A stretch of 64,000 nt of DNA, taken from the NCBI RefSeq assembly GCF_900209925.1, contig NZ_LT907978.1:1795219-1859218 (forward strand), written 5' to 3'. Source of the stretch: Anaerobutyricum hallii (lineage in GTDB: Bacteria > Bacillota > Clostridia > Lachnospirales > Lachnospiraceae). Of this stretch, positions 17,301 to 27,621 are shown piece after piece. The position numbers were made by a program, and so were the translations under genes. The first letter of the stretch is position 1; each line of letters opens with the position of its first letter. The notes under the pieces were generated by a model. That model was not told where the DNA came from. It worked only from the letters and a program-made list of their open reading frames with translations, and did not search any database.

Positions 17301-17536
17301 TGACTATCTAAATCTACAGTTGGCGAGAATGGGGGATTCTCCAGAAAGATATGGCTTTCCAGGAAATCAAATTCCAAGAAACTGACATTTATATAAGGAG
17401 TTTTATTTTTTCTGTCGGTATCCCTTACTATTTTCTTATGGCGAAACCGTTCTCTGATTAAAAACCATAGACTTCTGGGCAATCCCCTCTCCATTCAAAA
17501 TTAAAATACTAATTTCCATCTGGAGCCAAAGAACAG
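17301..17536 (-). repeat. Mosaic repeat block between hairpins
   Basis: In minus orientation the block holds TTGGCTCCAGATGGAAATTA, then GGGGATTG, CTATGGTTTTTAATCA, a TTTCCTGGAAAGCCATATC segment and GGAGAATCCCC. Related strings recur at 51755-51990 and near 52.05 and 62.6 kb. The outer GGGGATT and AATCCCC parts are inverted relative to each other. There is no credible ORF. Confidence 0.55.
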
Positions 17537-17685
17537 AAAACCAGAAATAGAATATAGAAGAAAATATGATGTCGGAGCAAGTAAAAATGCCGAACAGGCA
17601 TTTTCTGCGCCGCGACTATCTTCACATTTTCTTCTATATTCTATTTCTGGTTTTCGTTTCTTTAGTCCATCAAATTAGTATTTTA
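17502..17685 (+). repeat. Hairpin type II copy F with terminal inverted repeats
   Basis: A 118-bp hairpin (arms of 29 bp, 17537-17565 and 17626-17654, perfect) carries the core GTCGGAGC and CGCGACTA. Around it lie 14-bp inverted repeats, TAAAATACTAATTT (17502-17515) and AAATTAGTATTTTA (17672-17685). The right one contains the glyA stop codon and the two sense codons before it, so the element forms the end of that gene. Confidence 0.8.
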
Positions 17686-18922
17686 TACTCTCATAAATTG
17701 GGTATTTCTCTGTAAGAGACTTAACGATTGCTTCTGCTTCCTCAAGTTTACGGTCAATAATAGTAAGCTTGATTGCTTCTGCTATCTGTACCATATCTTC
17801 TTCTTTTAATCCTCTAGATGTAACAGCAGGGGTTCCAAGACGAAGACCACTTGTTACAAATGGAGACTGTGGATCATTCGGTACTGTATTTTTATTACAT
17901 GTAATGTGTACAGAATCTAATAATTTTTCCATGTCTTTTCCTGTAAGGCCCATCTTACGAAGGTCTACAAGCATCAGATGGTTATCTGTTCCGCCAGATA
18001 CAATATCAAATCCTCTTTCAATTAATGCATCTGCCAATACAGAAGCATTCTTTACGATTTGTTTCTGATATTCTTTAAATTCTGGTGTTAATGCTTCTTT
18101 TAAGCATACAGCTTTAGCTGCGATTACATGCATTAAAGGACCACCCTGGATTCCTGGGAAGATAGCTTTATTGAAGTTGTATTTTTTATTTACCTCATCG
18201 CTTGATAAAATCATACCACCTCTTGGCCCACGAAGTGTCTTATGAGTTGTTGTTGTTGTAACGTGTGCGTATGGGATTGGGCTCTCATGAAGACCTGCAG
18301 CTACTAAACCTGCGATATGAGCCATATCTACCATTAATACTGCTCCAACTTCATCTGCAATTTCACGCATTCTCTTAAAATCAATCTTTCTTGCATAGGC
18401 GCTTGCACCAGCAATGATCATCTTTGGATGACACTCTAAAGCGATTTCTCTTACTTTATCGTAATCGATCACTCCTTCATCATTCACACCATAAGGTACA
18501 CAATGATAGTTCTTACCAGACATATTTACAGGGCTTCCATGTGTTAAATGTCCGCCATGATCAAGGTTCATTCCCATGTAAGTATCTCCCAGATTCATTA
18601 CTGCAAAGAATACTGCCATGTTGGCCTGTGCGCCGGAATGAGGCTGGATATTAACATACTCACATCCAAACAATTCTTTTGCTCTCTCGATTGCCAGATT
18701 CTCTACAACATCAACATACTGACATCCACCATAATAACGTTTTCCAGGATATCCTTCTGCATATTTATTTGTAAGATGACTTCCCATTGCTGCCATAACT
18801 GCTTCGGATACTAAGTTCTCTGAAGCGATCAACTCCAAATTATTTCTCTGTCTTCCGAGTTCATCTTCCATCGCTTTTGCAACTTCCGGATCAAAATCCT
18901 TCACATAGTCAAAACTAAACAT
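17675..18922 (-). CDS. glyA: Serine hydroxymethyltransferase
   Basis: This 415-residue protein interconverts serine and glycine with tetrahydrofolate as C1 carrier, using pyridoxal phosphate. The PLP lysine lies in [14 protein letters not shown] and the folate-fold signatures NLELIASEN and KRYYGGCQY are present. Length fits GlyA. It works in the same one-carbon pathway as FolD, encoded 8 kb away. The C-terminal codons and the stop lie inside the terminal repeat of an intergenic hairpin element, which probably terminates the transcript. A ribosome-binding site GAGGAAG precedes the start. Confidence 0.95.
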   Translation of the reverse strand: MFSFDYVKDFDPEVAKAMEDELGRQRNNLELIASENLVSEAVMAAMGSHLTNKYAEGYPGKRYYGGCQYVDVVENLAIERAKELFGCEYVNIQPHSGAQANMAVFFAVMNLGDTYMGMNLDHGGHLTHGSPVNMSGKNYHCVPYGVNDEGVIDYDKVREIALECHPKMIIAGASAYARKIDFKRMREIADEVGAVLMVDMAHIAGLVAAGLHESPIPYAHVTTTTTHKTLRGPRGGMILSSDEVNKKYNFNKAIFPGIQGGPLMHVIAAKAVCLKEALTPEFKEYQKQIVKNASVLADALIERGFDIVSGGTDNHLMLVDLRKMGLTGKDMEKLLDSVHITCNKNTVPNDPQSPFVTSGLRLGTPAVTSRGLKEEDMVQIAEAIKLTIIDRKLEEAEAIVKSLTEKYPIYESIKY

Positions 18923-19024
18923 ATTTTCTTCCTCCGTATTCTATACTGAATTTTCTAAAATAGATTTGCATATCGAGATTATAGCATACTGATAAAATAC
19001 AAGCAATCATTAAATACTGTAATA

Positions 19025-20398
19025 TTACAGCACTTGAATGACTTCCCGTACATTTGATACACCAATTACCTGTATCTTCTTACAAATATTATTACTGAGT
19101 ACTTCTGCATTTGTCTTTGGCATGATGCATCTTGTAAATCCCATTTTGACGGCTTCAGCCAGTCTTTGTTCAACATGACTGACACCGCGTACTTCTCCGG
19201 TAAGCCCTACTTCCCCAAAAATTAATGTTCCTTCATGAACTGGGAGATTACGATAACTCGATACAACTGCACAGATAATTCCAAGATCGATTGCCGGTTC
19301 ACCAAGCTTCATTCCTCCAGCAAGGTTTACGTAGGCATCACAGCCACCAAGCTGCATACCAGCCTTCTTTTCAAGAACAGCCAATAAAAGATTCACTCTA
19401 TTAAAGTCAATTCCTACGGTGGTACGTCTTGGCATATTAAAACTTGTAGGGGAAACTAACGCCTGAATTTCAATAAGTAATGGTCTTGTCCCTTCCATCG
19501 AACATACAACAACGGATCCGGAAGCATCCGTTGGTCTTCCGTCAAGCATTACTTTTGATGGATTCTCTACTTCCACAAGCCCCTGTTCCTTCATTTCAAA
19601 TACACCAATTTCATTTGTTGAGCCAAATCGATTCTTCACTCCTCGAAGAATTCGGTAAATTGCAGTCTGATCTCCCTCAAAATACAATACCGTATCTACC
19701 ATATGCTCTAATGTTTTTGGTCCTGCTACTACGCCTTCTTTTGTCACGTGACCTACTAAAAATACAGCAATCCCTTCTACTTTTGCAAGCTGCATTAATA
19801 CAGAGGTAACCTCTCTTACCTGACTGACACTGCCCGCTGCGGAAGTAATCTCCTCGCTGTACATTGTCTGAACAGAGTCCACTACAACCATATCTGGTTT
19901 TGCCTCTCTTACAGCTTCTGCGGCTGCATTGATATCTGTTTCGCAAAGTAGAAAAACATTCTCTTTAAAGCCACCAAGACGCTGTGCCCTCATTTTAATC
20001 TGTTTTAAAGATTCTTCGCCGGATACATAAACAACTTTTTTTCCACTGTTCGCCTGATAACGACAAATTTGTAATAGTAATGTTGACTTTCCAATACCGG
20101 GATCTCCTCCAACTAATGTAAGGGAACCTTTTACAATTCCACCACCAAGAACCCTGTCAAGTTCCGGAATACCAGAGCTTGACCTGTCTTCTTCTTCCAT
20201 GGAAACTTCAAATAAACCGGTAAGCTGCTGATGTGGCAGATTATTTCCTCTTTTTCCAACTCCCCTTGATACAGGATTAATCTTCTCCTCCGTCATTGTA
20301 TTCCACTGATGACAGCCGGGACACTGTCCCATCCATTTCGGCGTTTCATAACCACATTCCTTGCAAAAAAATACGGTCTTTGCCTTTGCTTTTGCCAT
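19025..20398 (-). CDS. radA: DNA repair protein RadA
   Basis: RadA (457 residues) is a RecA-like helicase and branch-migration factor in homologous recombination. It has the N-terminal zinc finger (CKECGYETPKWMGQCPGC), Walker A (GDPGIGKST), the KNRFG motif (VKNRFGSTNE) and the C-terminal Lon-like domain. Length and all signatures are normal. It follows a short IS605-like repeat that lies just upstream of the gene. Confidence 0.95.
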   Translation of the reverse strand: MAKAKAKTVFFCKECGYETPKWMGQCPGCHQWNTMTEEKINPVSRGVGKRGNNLPHQQLTGLFEVSMEEEDRSSSGIPELDRVLGGGIVKGSLTLVGGDPGIGKSTLLLQICRYQANSGKKVVYVSGEESLKQIKMRAQRLGGFKENVFLLCETDINAAAEAVREAKPDMVVVDSVQTMYSEEITSAAGSVSQVREVTSVLMQLAKVEGIAVFLVGHVTKEGVVAGPKTLEHMVDTVLYFEGDQTAIYRILRGVKNRFGSTNEIGVFEMKEQGLVEVENPSKVMLDGRPTDASGSVVVCSMEGTRPLLIEIQALVSPTSFNMPRRTTVGIDFNRVNLLLAVLEKKAGMQLGGCDAYVNLAGGMKLGEPAIDLGIICAVVSSYRNLPVHEGTLIFGEVGLTGEVRGVSHVEQRLAEAVKMGFTRCIMPKTNAEVLSNNICKKIQVIGVSNVREVIQVL

Positions 20399-20469
20399 AA
20401 GTAATCCCTTTCTGTACTACAAGATCAAAAATTTTTAAATGTCTTTATTCATCAGATATCTTCTCGATA

Positions 20470-20535
20470 AAATTCAAGTCGAGCAGCCATCACTCACCAC
20501 CTGAAAGAGGTGGGAGTCTTCTCGACTGAGATAAA
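20470..20535 (-). repeat. Structured IS605-like repeat, short copy
   Basis: The ends AAATTCAAGTCGAGCAGCC and CTTCTCGACTGAGATAAA are the same as in the 10214-10404 copy, with the CCACCT/AGGTGG hairpin between. AGTCGAG and CTCGACT pair as an outer stem. The copy lacks the internal structured insert of the longer one. Confidence 0.65.
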
Positions 20536-20567
20536 TAAAATAAGCTCGAAAAAACAATATTATTATA

Positions 20568-20600
20568 TAAAGCATCTTCGCACAACACGAAGATGCTTTA
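20568..20600 (-). terminator. Hairpin downstream of the 137-aa protein gene
   Basis: TAAAGCATCTTCG (20568-20580) pairs perfectly with CGAAGATGCTTTA (20588-20600). Weaker pairing extends outward to TCGAAAAA/TTTTTCGA. T-rich sequence follows on the minus strand. Confidence 0.75.
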
Positions 20601-20646
20601 TATTATGATTATACTTTTTCGAACTTTTATACTTTTTCAATATGTA

Positions 20647-21060
20647 TTATAACTTCACTACCTGAACTTTTGCAGTTTCTCCTGCATCCAGTTCAATACT
20701 AAAACTAATCTTTCCACCAAGACTTGATTTCAGCTTACCAATATTTGTGTCATTAACAAATACCTTATATTCCTTTTCTGGTTCTACTTCAAGTGTAATC
20801 TGAAGATCATCTGCTGCTTCTGTCTCAAATGCAATCTGACGTTCTGTTTCTTTATATCCATGCACTGCAGAACCTGGTACAGATTCGTACACAACACCAC
20901 CATTCTTTTCTAAACGAGTGATTTCCTGAAATGTTTTTACTTTATATACATCGCCTTCGAATGAAAATTCGTCAAGCTTTGTCTTCTGTGTAAGACTGTA
21001 ATCTCCAAAGCTTAAGCTTCCATTCTCCTCTGCTTTTAATAGTTCTTTTACATTAGCCAT
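20647..21060 (-). CDS. Conserved 137-aa beta-rich protein, unknown function
   Basis: Starting at ATG 21060 behind GGAGGATATAAT gives a protein beginning MANVKELLKAEENGSLSFGDY. It seems to consist of beta strands (YKVKTFQEITRLEKNG, ITLEVEPEKEYKVFVND) with no Cys or catalytic motif. Homologues in Lachnospiraceae are often labelled endosialidase, which the sequence does not support as an enzyme. The longer frame from 21270 overlaps clpC and has no ribosome-binding site. It is probably a small cytosolic protein; role unknown. Confidence 0.75.
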   Translation of the reverse strand: MANVKELLKAEENGSLSFGDYSLTQKTKLDEFSFEGDVYKVKTFQEITRLEKNGGVVYESVPGSAVHGYKETERQIAFETEAADDLQITLEVEPEKEYKVFVNDTNIGKLKSSLGGKISFSIELDAGETAKVQVVKL

Positions 21061-21157
21061 TATTATATCCTCCGTATTTGTATCTATAAAGCTACCATTA
21101 TTATACAAGAAAGTAGGTAATTTTTCTACCAAAAACACATAATTATTAAAAACTTTT

Positions 21158-23626
21158 TTATTCTGTCTTTTTCTTCTTTCGCTCTTTCTGAATAACTGGC
21201 TTATCTTTTTCAATATCAAGAAGGATTTTATCATTATTTTTGATATGTCCTTCGAGGTATTCATCTGCAAGGAAATCTTCTAATTCATTCTGAATTGCTC
21301 GTCGTAATGGTCTTGCACCATATTGTGGATCATAGCCTTTTTCAAGAACATAATCTGCAACTTTATCAGAAAAATTCAATACAAAACCAGGATTCTTTGA
21401 AAGTCTGTCGGAAAGTTCTTTTAAAAGTAACTTTACAATTTCTTTTTGCTGTGGTTTTTCCAATGTATGGAAGACCATAATACCATCCACACGATTAATA
21501 AATTCTGGTTTAAATAACTGTTTTACTTCTTCCATCACCTGAGACTTCATTCGCTCGTGATCTTCCTTAGCACTTCTTTCTGTAATAAATCCAAGATTTT
21601 TCGGTGCCATGATTCGTTGTGCACCTGCATTAGAGGTCATAATGATCACTGTATTTTTGAAGTCTACTTTTCTGCCGTTTGAATCGGTAATCTGTCCATC
21701 ATCAAGTACCTGCAGAAGGATATTAAATACATCTCCATGTGCTTTTTCAATCTCATCAAACAAAAGAACGCTGTACGGATGGCGTCGTACCTGTTCGGAA
21801 AGCTGTCCACCTTCTTCGTATCCTACATATCCTGGAGGAGAACCAATTAATTTAGATACACTGTGTTTCTCCATATACTCAGACATATCTACACGAATCA
21901 TTGCATTTTCATCACCAAAGAGTGCTTCTGCAAGTGCCTTAGACAATTCTGTTTTACCTACTCCAGTAGGTCCTAAGAACATAAAGGAACCGATCGGTCT
22001 CTTTGGATCCTTTAAACCGACACGACCTCGCTTAATTGCCTTTGCAAGCATTGTTACAGCCTCATCCTGCCCAATGACTCTTTTTTTCAAAGTATCTTCC
22101 AACCCTAAAAGGCGCTGGGATTCACTCTGGCTAATCCGCGTCACCGGAATCTTTGTCCAGGAAGAAACAACTGCTGCCACATCATTCTCTGTAACAGTGA
22201 TACGGCTTACGGACTTCTTTTCTTCCCATAATTCTCGTTCTTTTGCCAGTTTTGTTTCAATAGTTTTCTGCTTTGTATTATTCGTCTTTGCTTTACGCAG
22301 ATTTCCCTCTGCGAGTGCCTCCTCCTTTCTCTTACCATATTTATCAAATTGTTCTTCTAATATCCTCATCTCATCAGACATTGTATAGAGACCAACTTTC
22401 TTCTTTGAAGCAGCTTCATCCATAACATCGATTGCTTTATCTGGAAGAAAACGGTCACTGATATATCGCTCGGATAATTCTACTGCTGCTTGAATTGCTC
22501 CTGCTGTATAATGTACCTGATGATGCTGTTCATATCTGTCTTTTAAACCATTTAAGATAGCAATTGCTTCTTCCTCAGATGGTTCTTCCACCGTAACCGG
22601 CTGAAAGCGCCGCTCAAAGGCAGCATCTTTTTCAATATATTTGCGGTATTCTTCACGAGTAGTTGCACCAATTAACTGAATCTCTCCTCTGGCAAGAAAT
22701 GGTTTCATAATATTGGAAGCATCAATCGCACCTTCTGCTCCACCCGCTCCAATCATTGTATGAATCTCATCTACAAAAAGTAAGATGTCTCCTCTGGAGA
22801 TTACTTCTTGAAGAAGTTTTTTAATTCTCTCTTCAAATTCACCTCGATATTTTGATCCCGCGATCATACCCGGAAGATCTAAAGTCATTACTTTCTTTTC
22901 CCAGAGCATTTCCGGCACTTCTCCCCGGATGATCCACTGTGCGAGTCCCTCTACAATTGCCGTTTTACCAACGCCTGGCTCACCAACAAGACAGGGGCTG
23001 TTCTTTGTCCGTCTGCTTAAGATCTGTATGATTCGCTCGATTTCCTGTCTTCTTCCCACGATAGGGTCTAATCTTCCATCTTTCACTTTCTGCGTTAAAT
23101 CTACACAGTATGAAGAAATCATCGAGTTCTTACGCTTATTCTTCTTAGGAGCTGTCAGAGATTGGTATTCTTTCTGTGCCCTTGTCATATCTATTCCAGT
23201 TGCTGTTAATACATCAATATAAATCTTCTTAACATTGATATTCATTCCCTTCATCAGACGAAGAGCAATACAATCTCTTTCTTTAATTAACGCCAGTAAA
23301 ATATGTTCGGTTCCTATCTGCTTTGCATGAAGGCGAAGTGACTCCTCCTCACTGGTAGATAAAACATGCTCTGCCTTAGGACTATATCCAAGAAATGTCT
23401 GACTAGTATTATCTCCAAGTGCTGCCGACTCACCAAGAACTGCTTCTAAAAAGTTTTCATATGTAAGGCCATTCTCATAAAGTACTCGCCCGGAAAGAGA
23501 TTCCGGCTCTGATAAAAGTCCTAAAACAAGATGCTCGGTCCCTATATATTTTTGATGGCATGAAGCAGCATCCTGTGCCGCTCTTTCTAATACCCGGGAA
23601 GCATAGTTATTATATTCTGTTCTCAT
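21158..23626 (-). CDS. clpC: ATP-dependent Clp protease ATP-binding subunit ClpC
   Basis: An 822-residue Hsp100 unfoldase with the double Clp_N repeat (residues about 1-145), a first AAA module (Walker [10 protein letters not shown]), a middle domain shortened to a coiled-coil-like stretch around residue 420, and a second AAA module (GPTGVGKTE, Walker [11 protein letters not shown]). It feeds substrates to ClpP. The usual ctsR-mcsA-mcsB context is absent; a small GntR regulator gene lies 14 nt upstream instead and is likely to control it. The C-terminus is Lys-rich ([10 protein letters not shown]). Confidence 0.92.
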   Translation of the reverse strand: MRTEYNNYASRVLERAAQDAASCHQKYIGTEHLVLGLLSEPESLSGRVLYENGLTYENFLEAVLGESAALGDNTSQTFLGYSPKAEHVLSTSEEESLRLHAKQIGTEHILLALIKERDCIALRLMKGMNINVKKIYIDVLTATGIDMTRAQKEYQSLTAPKKNKRKNSMISSYCVDLTQKVKDGRLDPIVGRRQEIERIIQILSRRTKNSPCLVGEPGVGKTAIVEGLAQWIIRGEVPEMLWEKKVMTLDLPGMIAGSKYRGEFEERIKKLLQEVISRGDILLFVDEIHTMIGAGGAEGAIDASNIMKPFLARGEIQLIGATTREEYRKYIEKDAAFERRFQPVTVEEPSEEEAIAILNGLKDRYEQHHQVHYTAGAIQAAVELSERYISDRFLPDKAIDVMDEAASKKKVGLYTMSDEMRILEEQFDKYGKRKEEALAEGNLRKAKTNNTKQKTIETKLAKERELWEEKKSVSRITVTENDVAAVVSSWTKIPVTRISQSESQRLLGLEDTLKKRVIGQDEAVTMLAKAIKRGRVGLKDPKRPIGSFMFLGPTGVGKTELSKALAEALFGDENAMIRVDMSEYMEKHSVSKLIGSPPGYVGYEEGGQLSEQVRRHPYSVLLFDEIEKAHGDVFNILLQVLDDGQITDSNGRKVDFKNTVIIMTSNAGAQRIMAPKNLGFITERSAKEDHERMKSQVMEEVKQLFKPEFINRVDGIMVFHTLEKPQQKEIVKLLLKELSDRLSKNPGFVLNFSDKVADYVLEKGYDPQYGARPLRRAIQNELEDFLADEYLEGHIKNNDKILLDIEKDKPVIQKERKKKKTE

Positions 23627-23640
23627 TCTATCCTCGCTTT

Positions 23641-24039
23641 CTATTCTTCCTCTTCTATTACAAGAAATGTATCATACATTTCTTCAATTAACTGTTTCAT
23701 CTCATCCTTTGTAATCTCCTTACAGATTGCCTGTGCTACGATCATCTGCATATATTCATTCACCTTTGTCATTTCTTCTGCTTTATTACTAATCTGTACA
23801 GAAATGACTGCTCCGCGTCTTCTGTCAAGCTTCAGATAGCCTTCCTGCCGAAGCATAGCATATGCCTTATTCACCGTATGCATATTCACACCAAGTTCTC
23901 CTGCCAGACAACGTACAGAAGGAAGGGAATCTCCATCCCTTAACTGTTCCTGTGCAATTTGCATAACGATTTGGTTGCGAAGCTGTATGTAGATTGCTTC
24001 AGGGCTGTTAAAATCAAGTTCTATTCTCATATTTATCAT
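23641..24039 (-). CDS. GntR family regulator (YtrA-like) of clpC
   Basis: The 132-residue protein has a winged helix ([18 protein letters not shown] then [22 protein letters not shown]) and a short C-terminal helix pair, as in the YtrA branch of GntR regulators, which lacks a ligand domain. It is transcribed into clpC and probably controls this pair. The palindromic strings TATAGACTATA and AAGTCTATAAA at about 24072-24107 could be its operator. The start may be the ATG at 24030 (MRIELDF) rather than 24039. Confidence 0.85.
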   Translation of the reverse strand: MINMRIELDFNSPEAIYIQLRNQIVMQIAQEQLRDGDSLPSVRCLAGELGVNMHTVNKAYAMLRQEGYLKLDRRRGAVISVQISNKAEEMTKVNEYMQMIVAQAICKEITKDEMKQLIEEMYDTFLVIEEEE

Positions 24040-24071
24040 CCCATTCTTTTAAAGATATCTTCTGTGTTATA

Positions 24072-24107
24072 TAGACTATATCATGTGGCTCAAAAAATCA
24101 AGTCTAT
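24072..24107. promoter_or_regulatory. Candidate operator of the GntR-clpC unit
   Basis: TATAGACTATA and AGTCTATAAAG share GTCTATA in inverse order upstream of the GntR start, a position suited to autoregulation. Inference from symmetry only. Confidence 0.3.
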
Positions 24108-24115
24108 AAAGAAAA

Positions 24116-24165
24116 AAACGTATAAAATGTATTCTTATCTTACGGTAAACACACTTTATACGTTT
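24116..24165 (-). terminator. Bidirectional terminator-like hairpin after pncC
   Basis: AAACGTATAAA (24116-24126) pairs perfectly with TTTATACGTTT (24155-24165). Upstream A residues and downstream T residues make it a terminator in both directions, 7 nt past the pncC stop on the minus strand. Confidence 0.7.
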
Positions 24166-24171
24166 CTTTTA

Positions 24172-24678
24172 TTAATGCTCATCAGCAAGAAGCTGGCAAT
24201 ACAGAATATCCAGTGCTTCTTTTACTGCACTGTAACGGACACCCTGACGATCTCCTCCATAAAAACAACGCTTTACAATCGTACATCCCTTTACATAACA
24301 ACCGATATAAACCAATCCTACCGGTTTTTCTTCTGTTCCCCCTCCGGGTCCGGCAATCCCCGTTGTAACAATAGCGGCATCTGCATTTGCCGCTTTCGCA
24401 GCGCCTTCTGCCATTTCTAATGCCGTCTGCCTTGATACTGCACCATACATTTTGAGTGTTTCTTCTTTTACACCAAGCAATTTATGTTTGGCTTCATTAG
24501 AATACGTAATGTAGCTCTCCTTAAAAACTTCTGAAATTCCATCGGCATTTACAAGGGTACCTGCCACGAGACCACCCGTACAAGATTCAGCAGCTGTTAC
24601 TGTCATCTTCTTGTGAAGCAAAATACGTGTAATCTTTTTTTCAATTGGTTCTTCTGCCATAATCCGATTGGAACTCAT
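24172..24678 (-). CDS. pncC: Nicotinamide-nucleotide amidase (CinA C-terminal type)
   Basis: The 168-residue protein matches the CinA C-terminal domain: the nucleophile Ser lies in TAAESCTGG and the GIAGPGGGTEEKPVG loop follows. It deamidates nicotinamide mononucleotide to nicotinate mononucleotide in NAD recycling. The N-terminal COG1058 domain of full CinA is missing, as in PncC. Its ATG overlaps the pgsA stop by one nt (TAATG), which shows translational coupling. It ends the folD-rimO-pgsA-pncC unit. Confidence 0.9.
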   Translation of the reverse strand: MSSNRIMAEEPIEKKITRILLHKKMTVTAAESCTGGLVAGTLVNADGISEVFKESYITYSNEAKHKLLGVKEETLKMYGAVSRQTALEMAEGAAKAANADAAIVTTGIAGPGGGTEEKPVGLVYIGCYVKGCTIVKRCFYGGDRQGVRYSAVKEALDILYCQLLADEH

Positions 24679-25250
24679 TATTTTTCATTGCCTCCCTCTT
24701 TCAGTACATCGATATTCTTTGCCAGATAATCTACGAGAGAAACAATCGTAAGAATTAATGCAATGTATACAAGAATCTGTTCAACAATATGTATACCACC
24801 AGCATAGGCTGGGAAATTCTCACCAAGATTCAGCATGAGCAAAATGATAGCAAACATCTGGAAATTTGTCTTAAACTTTCCCCAATAACTTGCAGCAATA
24901 ACAACACCGTTGTCACTTGCTACTAAACGGAAACCACTAATGACAAACTCTCTAGCAATAATTACGATAACGATCCATGCGGCAATCTTATTTTGTGCAA
25001 CTAAACAGATAAATGCAGAAGAAACAAGCATTTTATCTGCTAAAGGATCCATGAACTTTCCAAAATTTGTTACAAGATTATACTTTCTTGCAATATGTCC
25101 ATCTAAAAAGTCTGTAAGACTTGCTGCGCAAAAAAGAACGGTTGCAATCCACTTTGAACCAGCCACAAAATCTGTTAATAAAAAGAATACAAAGAATGGA
25201 ATCATAATGATTCTCACAATTGTAAGCTTATTCGGTAAATTCATCGGCAT
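24678..25250 (-). CDS. pgsA: CDP-diacylglycerol-glycerol-3-phosphate 3-phosphatidyltransferase
   Basis: The membrane enzyme makes phosphatidylglycerol phosphate. It has the CDP-alcohol phosphotransferase motif (the DG...AR...G...D series in LTDFLDGHIARKYNLVTNFGKFMDPLADK) and about five hydrophobic helices. The start at 25250 (MPMNLP) is preferred to 25259 because GGGAG lies 9 nt before it. It overlaps the 3' end of rimO by 23 nt, so translation is coupled. Confidence 0.92.
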   Translation of the reverse strand: MPMNLPNKLTIVRIIMIPFFVFFLLTDFVAGSKWIATVLFCAASLTDFLDGHIARKYNLVTNFGKFMDPLADKMLVSSAFICLVAQNKIAAWIVIVIIAREFVISGFRLVASDNGVVIAASYWGKFKTNFQMFAIILLMLNLGENFPAYAGGIHIVEQILVYIALILTIVSLVDYLAKNIDVLKEGGNEK

Positions 25251-26628
25251 AAATAACATCTCCCATCAAATCATATTCATTAGCTCCTGTAATCCGAACA
25301 GGAACTATGTCACCGGAAATTAATTCTTCCTCTGCACGAACAAATACATTTCCGTCTACCTTTGGCGCATCCATATAGGTTCTTCCAATATAAATGTCGT
25401 CCTCATATAAGTAGCCTTCTATTAAAACGGACATCTCCTGACCGATTCGACGTTCTTCTTTTTCAGCAGAAATCTCCTGCTGCAATGCCATAATCTCATC
25501 TCTTCGGCTTTCTTTTATATCTTCTGGAATCTGCCCATCCATCTCGGCAGCCTTTGTTCCTTCTTCTGCGGAATAAGGGAATACACCCAGACGGTCAAAT
25601 TCCATCTTGTCTACAAAATCTACCATATTATTAAATTCTTCCTCTGTTTCACCAGGGAAACCGGTAATTAATGTAGTACGGAGAACAATGTCCGGAATTT
25701 CTTTTCTTAACTTCTCCACAAGAGAAATTAATTCTGCTCGATTCGTTCTTCTGCCCATACGCTTTAATATCGTATCTTCACTATGCTGAATTGGGATATC
25801 CAGATAATGACAAACTTTTTTTTCTTTTTTCATGACAGCGATAAGCTCGTCTGTAATTTCTTCCGGATAACAGTATAAAATACGAATCCATTCAATACCT
25901 TCAATCTCGCAAAGCTTTGTAAGCAGTTCCGGTAATGCCTTTCTTCCATAGCAGTCCATGCCATATACTGTTGTTTCCTGCGCGATGAGAATCAGCTCTT
26001 TGACACCGCTTGACGCAAGATTCTTTGCTTCCCGTAATAAGTCTTCCATAGGGAAACTACGATACTGTCCTCGAATGTATGGAATAATACAATAGGTACA
26101 GCGTTTATTACACCCTTCTGCAATCTTTAAATATGCTGTATAACCTCCGGTTGTTACTACTCTTTTATCTGCAAGAGAATCAGGGAGCAGATCAATAGAA
26201 GGACAGCAATTTATGAAAGATTTTTCTTGTGTTACTGCTTCTTCTGGAGATACCTCCTGTAAACTTTCTGTTCTATCAAGAATTTCATCTAAAATAGAAA
26301 CAATTTCTGTATAGCCAGTGGTTCCGATCACCGCATCAACTTCAGGAATCTCCTGTTGAATCTCATCCTGATAACGCTGCGCCATACAACCAGTAACGAT
26401 CAAAGCCCTGAGGTCACCCTTCTTTTTCCATTCAGCCATCTCAAGGATTGTTTCTATACTCTCTTCCTTTGCATCATGAATAAAGCAACAGGTATTCACT
26501 ACAATCGCATCTGCCTCCGATTCTTCCTGAGCAACGCGATATCCCGCTTCATTCAAAAGTCCAAGCATTTTTTCACTGTCTACAAGATTTTTGTCACATC
26601 CTAATGATACAAATAATACATTTTTCAT
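25228..26628 (-). CDS. rimO: Ribosomal protein uS12 methylthiotransferase RimO
   Basis: This radical SAM enzyme (466 residues) adds a methylthio group to an Asp of ribosomal protein S12. It has the N-terminal UPF0004 domain (SLGCDKNLVDSE, with three Cys for one cluster), the radical SAM CxxxCxxC motif (CNKRCTYC) and a C-terminal TRAM domain. Its first 4 nt overlap the folD stop. The rimO-pgsA-pncC order is common in Clostridia, often followed by recA, which is not present here. Confidence 0.93.
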   Translation of the reverse strand: MKNVLFVSLGCDKNLVDSEKMLGLLNEAGYRVAQEESEADAIVVNTCCFIHDAKEESIETILEMAEWKKKGDLRALIVTGCMAQRYQDEIQQEIPEVDAVIGTTGYTEIVSILDEILDRTESLQEVSPEEAVTQEKSFINCCPSIDLLPDSLADKRVVTTGGYTAYLKIAEGCNKRCTYCIIPYIRGQYRSFPMEDLLREAKNLASSGVKELILIAQETTVYGMDCYGRKALPELLTKLCEIEGIEWIRILYCYPEEITDELIAVMKKEKKVCHYLDIPIQHSEDTILKRMGRRTNRAELISLVEKLRKEIPDIVLRTTLITGFPGETEEEFNNMVDFVDKMEFDRLGVFPYSAEEGTKAAEMDGQIPEDIKESRRDEIMALQQEISAEKEERRIGQEMSVLIEGYLYEDDIYIGRTYMDAPKVDGNVFVRAEEELISGDIVPVRITGANEYDLMGDVIYADEFTE

Positions 26629-27476
26629 CGGTTATTCATCCTTAATGCTGCTTCTACACAGTTATTCATTAACATGGCGATCGTCATTGGCCCTACCCCA
26701 CCTGGAACTGGTGTGATTGCAGAAACTTTATCTGCCACTTTATCATAATCAACATCACCACAAAGTTTATTTTCTGCATTTCTGTGGATTCCCACATCAA
26801 TAACAACTGCTCCATCTTTTACATAGCTCTCATCAAAAAACTTTGGTTTTCCAATAGCGGCTACTAAAATATCTGCTCTCTGACATACTTCTTTTAAATT
26901 CTTTGTATGAGAATGACAGATTGTTACTGTTCCATTTTCTCTTAAAAGAAGCATCGCCATCGGTTTTCCAACAATGTTGCTTCGTCCAACAACTACACAG
27001 TCTTTTCCGTCAATAGAAATTCCGGAACGCTTTAATAACTGAATAATTCCGGCAGGAGTACAGGATACAAAGCCCGGTTCTCCTGTTGATAAAGCTCCTA
27101 CACTCTGTGGATGGAATCCATCAACATCCTTTGCAGGAGAGATTGCCTGGATAATTTCTTTTTCATCCATATGAGCTGGGACAGGCAGCTGGACAAGAAT
27201 ACCATTGACATGATCATCCTTATTCAGTCTGTCAATTAAGGCAAGCAGTTCTTCTTGTGTTGTTTCTTCTGGAAGTTCATATGCCTGTGATTCAATTCCA
27301 ATATAAGCGCATGCTTTCTTTTTATTATTCACATATACGCTTGAAGCCGGATCATTTCCTACTTGAATTACAGCTAAACATACAGAAACGCCTTCCTCTT
27401 TTAACTGCTTTACCTGTTCTTTTAATTCCTCTTTAATATCAGAAGATATCTTTTTTCCATCAATTCTTAAAGACAT
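26625..27476 (-). CDS. folD: Bifunctional methylene-THF dehydrogenase/cyclohydrolase
   Basis: FolD (283 residues) oxidises 5,10-methylene-THF and hydrolyses the product to 10-formyl-THF. The family motifs VYVNNKKKACAYIGI (with the catalytic Lys), VQLPVPAHMD and GRSNIVGKPMA are present, as is the C-terminal PGGVGPMT. It supplies formyl groups for purine synthesis, together with GlyA and PurL encoded nearby. It overlaps rimO by 4 nt and is the first gene of that unit. Confidence 0.95.
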   Translation of the reverse strand: MSLRIDGKKISSDIKEELKEQVKQLKEEGVSVCLAVIQVGNDPASSVYVNNKKKACAYIGIESQAYELPEETTQEELLALIDRLNKDDHVNGILVQLPVPAHMDEKEIIQAISPAKDVDGFHPQSVGALSTGEPGFVSCTPAGIIQLLKRSGISIDGKDCVVVGRSNIVGKPMAMLLLRENGTVTICHSHTKNLKEVCQRADILVAAIGKPKFFDESYVKDGAVVIDVGIHRNAENKLCGDVDYDKVADKVSAITPVPGGVGPMTIAMLMNNCVEAALRMNNR

Positions 27477-27621
27477 GGTATTTCCTCTTTCTTATTCAAT
27501 ATTTTTAATATGTGTATTTCAGAACGCATCAGCATTCCTGCTTTAAACAGCCATAAGATATTTTATAATACAACACTTTTTCCATTTCGTAAAGTCCTGA
27601 CCGATAAGTCTTTATATATCT

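Noticed and set aside
17231-17494. 87-codon minus-strand frame
   Set aside because: Made of repeat copy A and the adjacent mosaic module.
21609-22388. 259-codon plus-strand frame
   Set aside because: It is fully antisense to clpC, has no ribosome-binding site and a composition expected from the other strand of an AAA gene.
23959-24420. 153-codon plus-strand frame
   Set aside because: Antisense across the GntR start, the terminator and pncC; no start signal.
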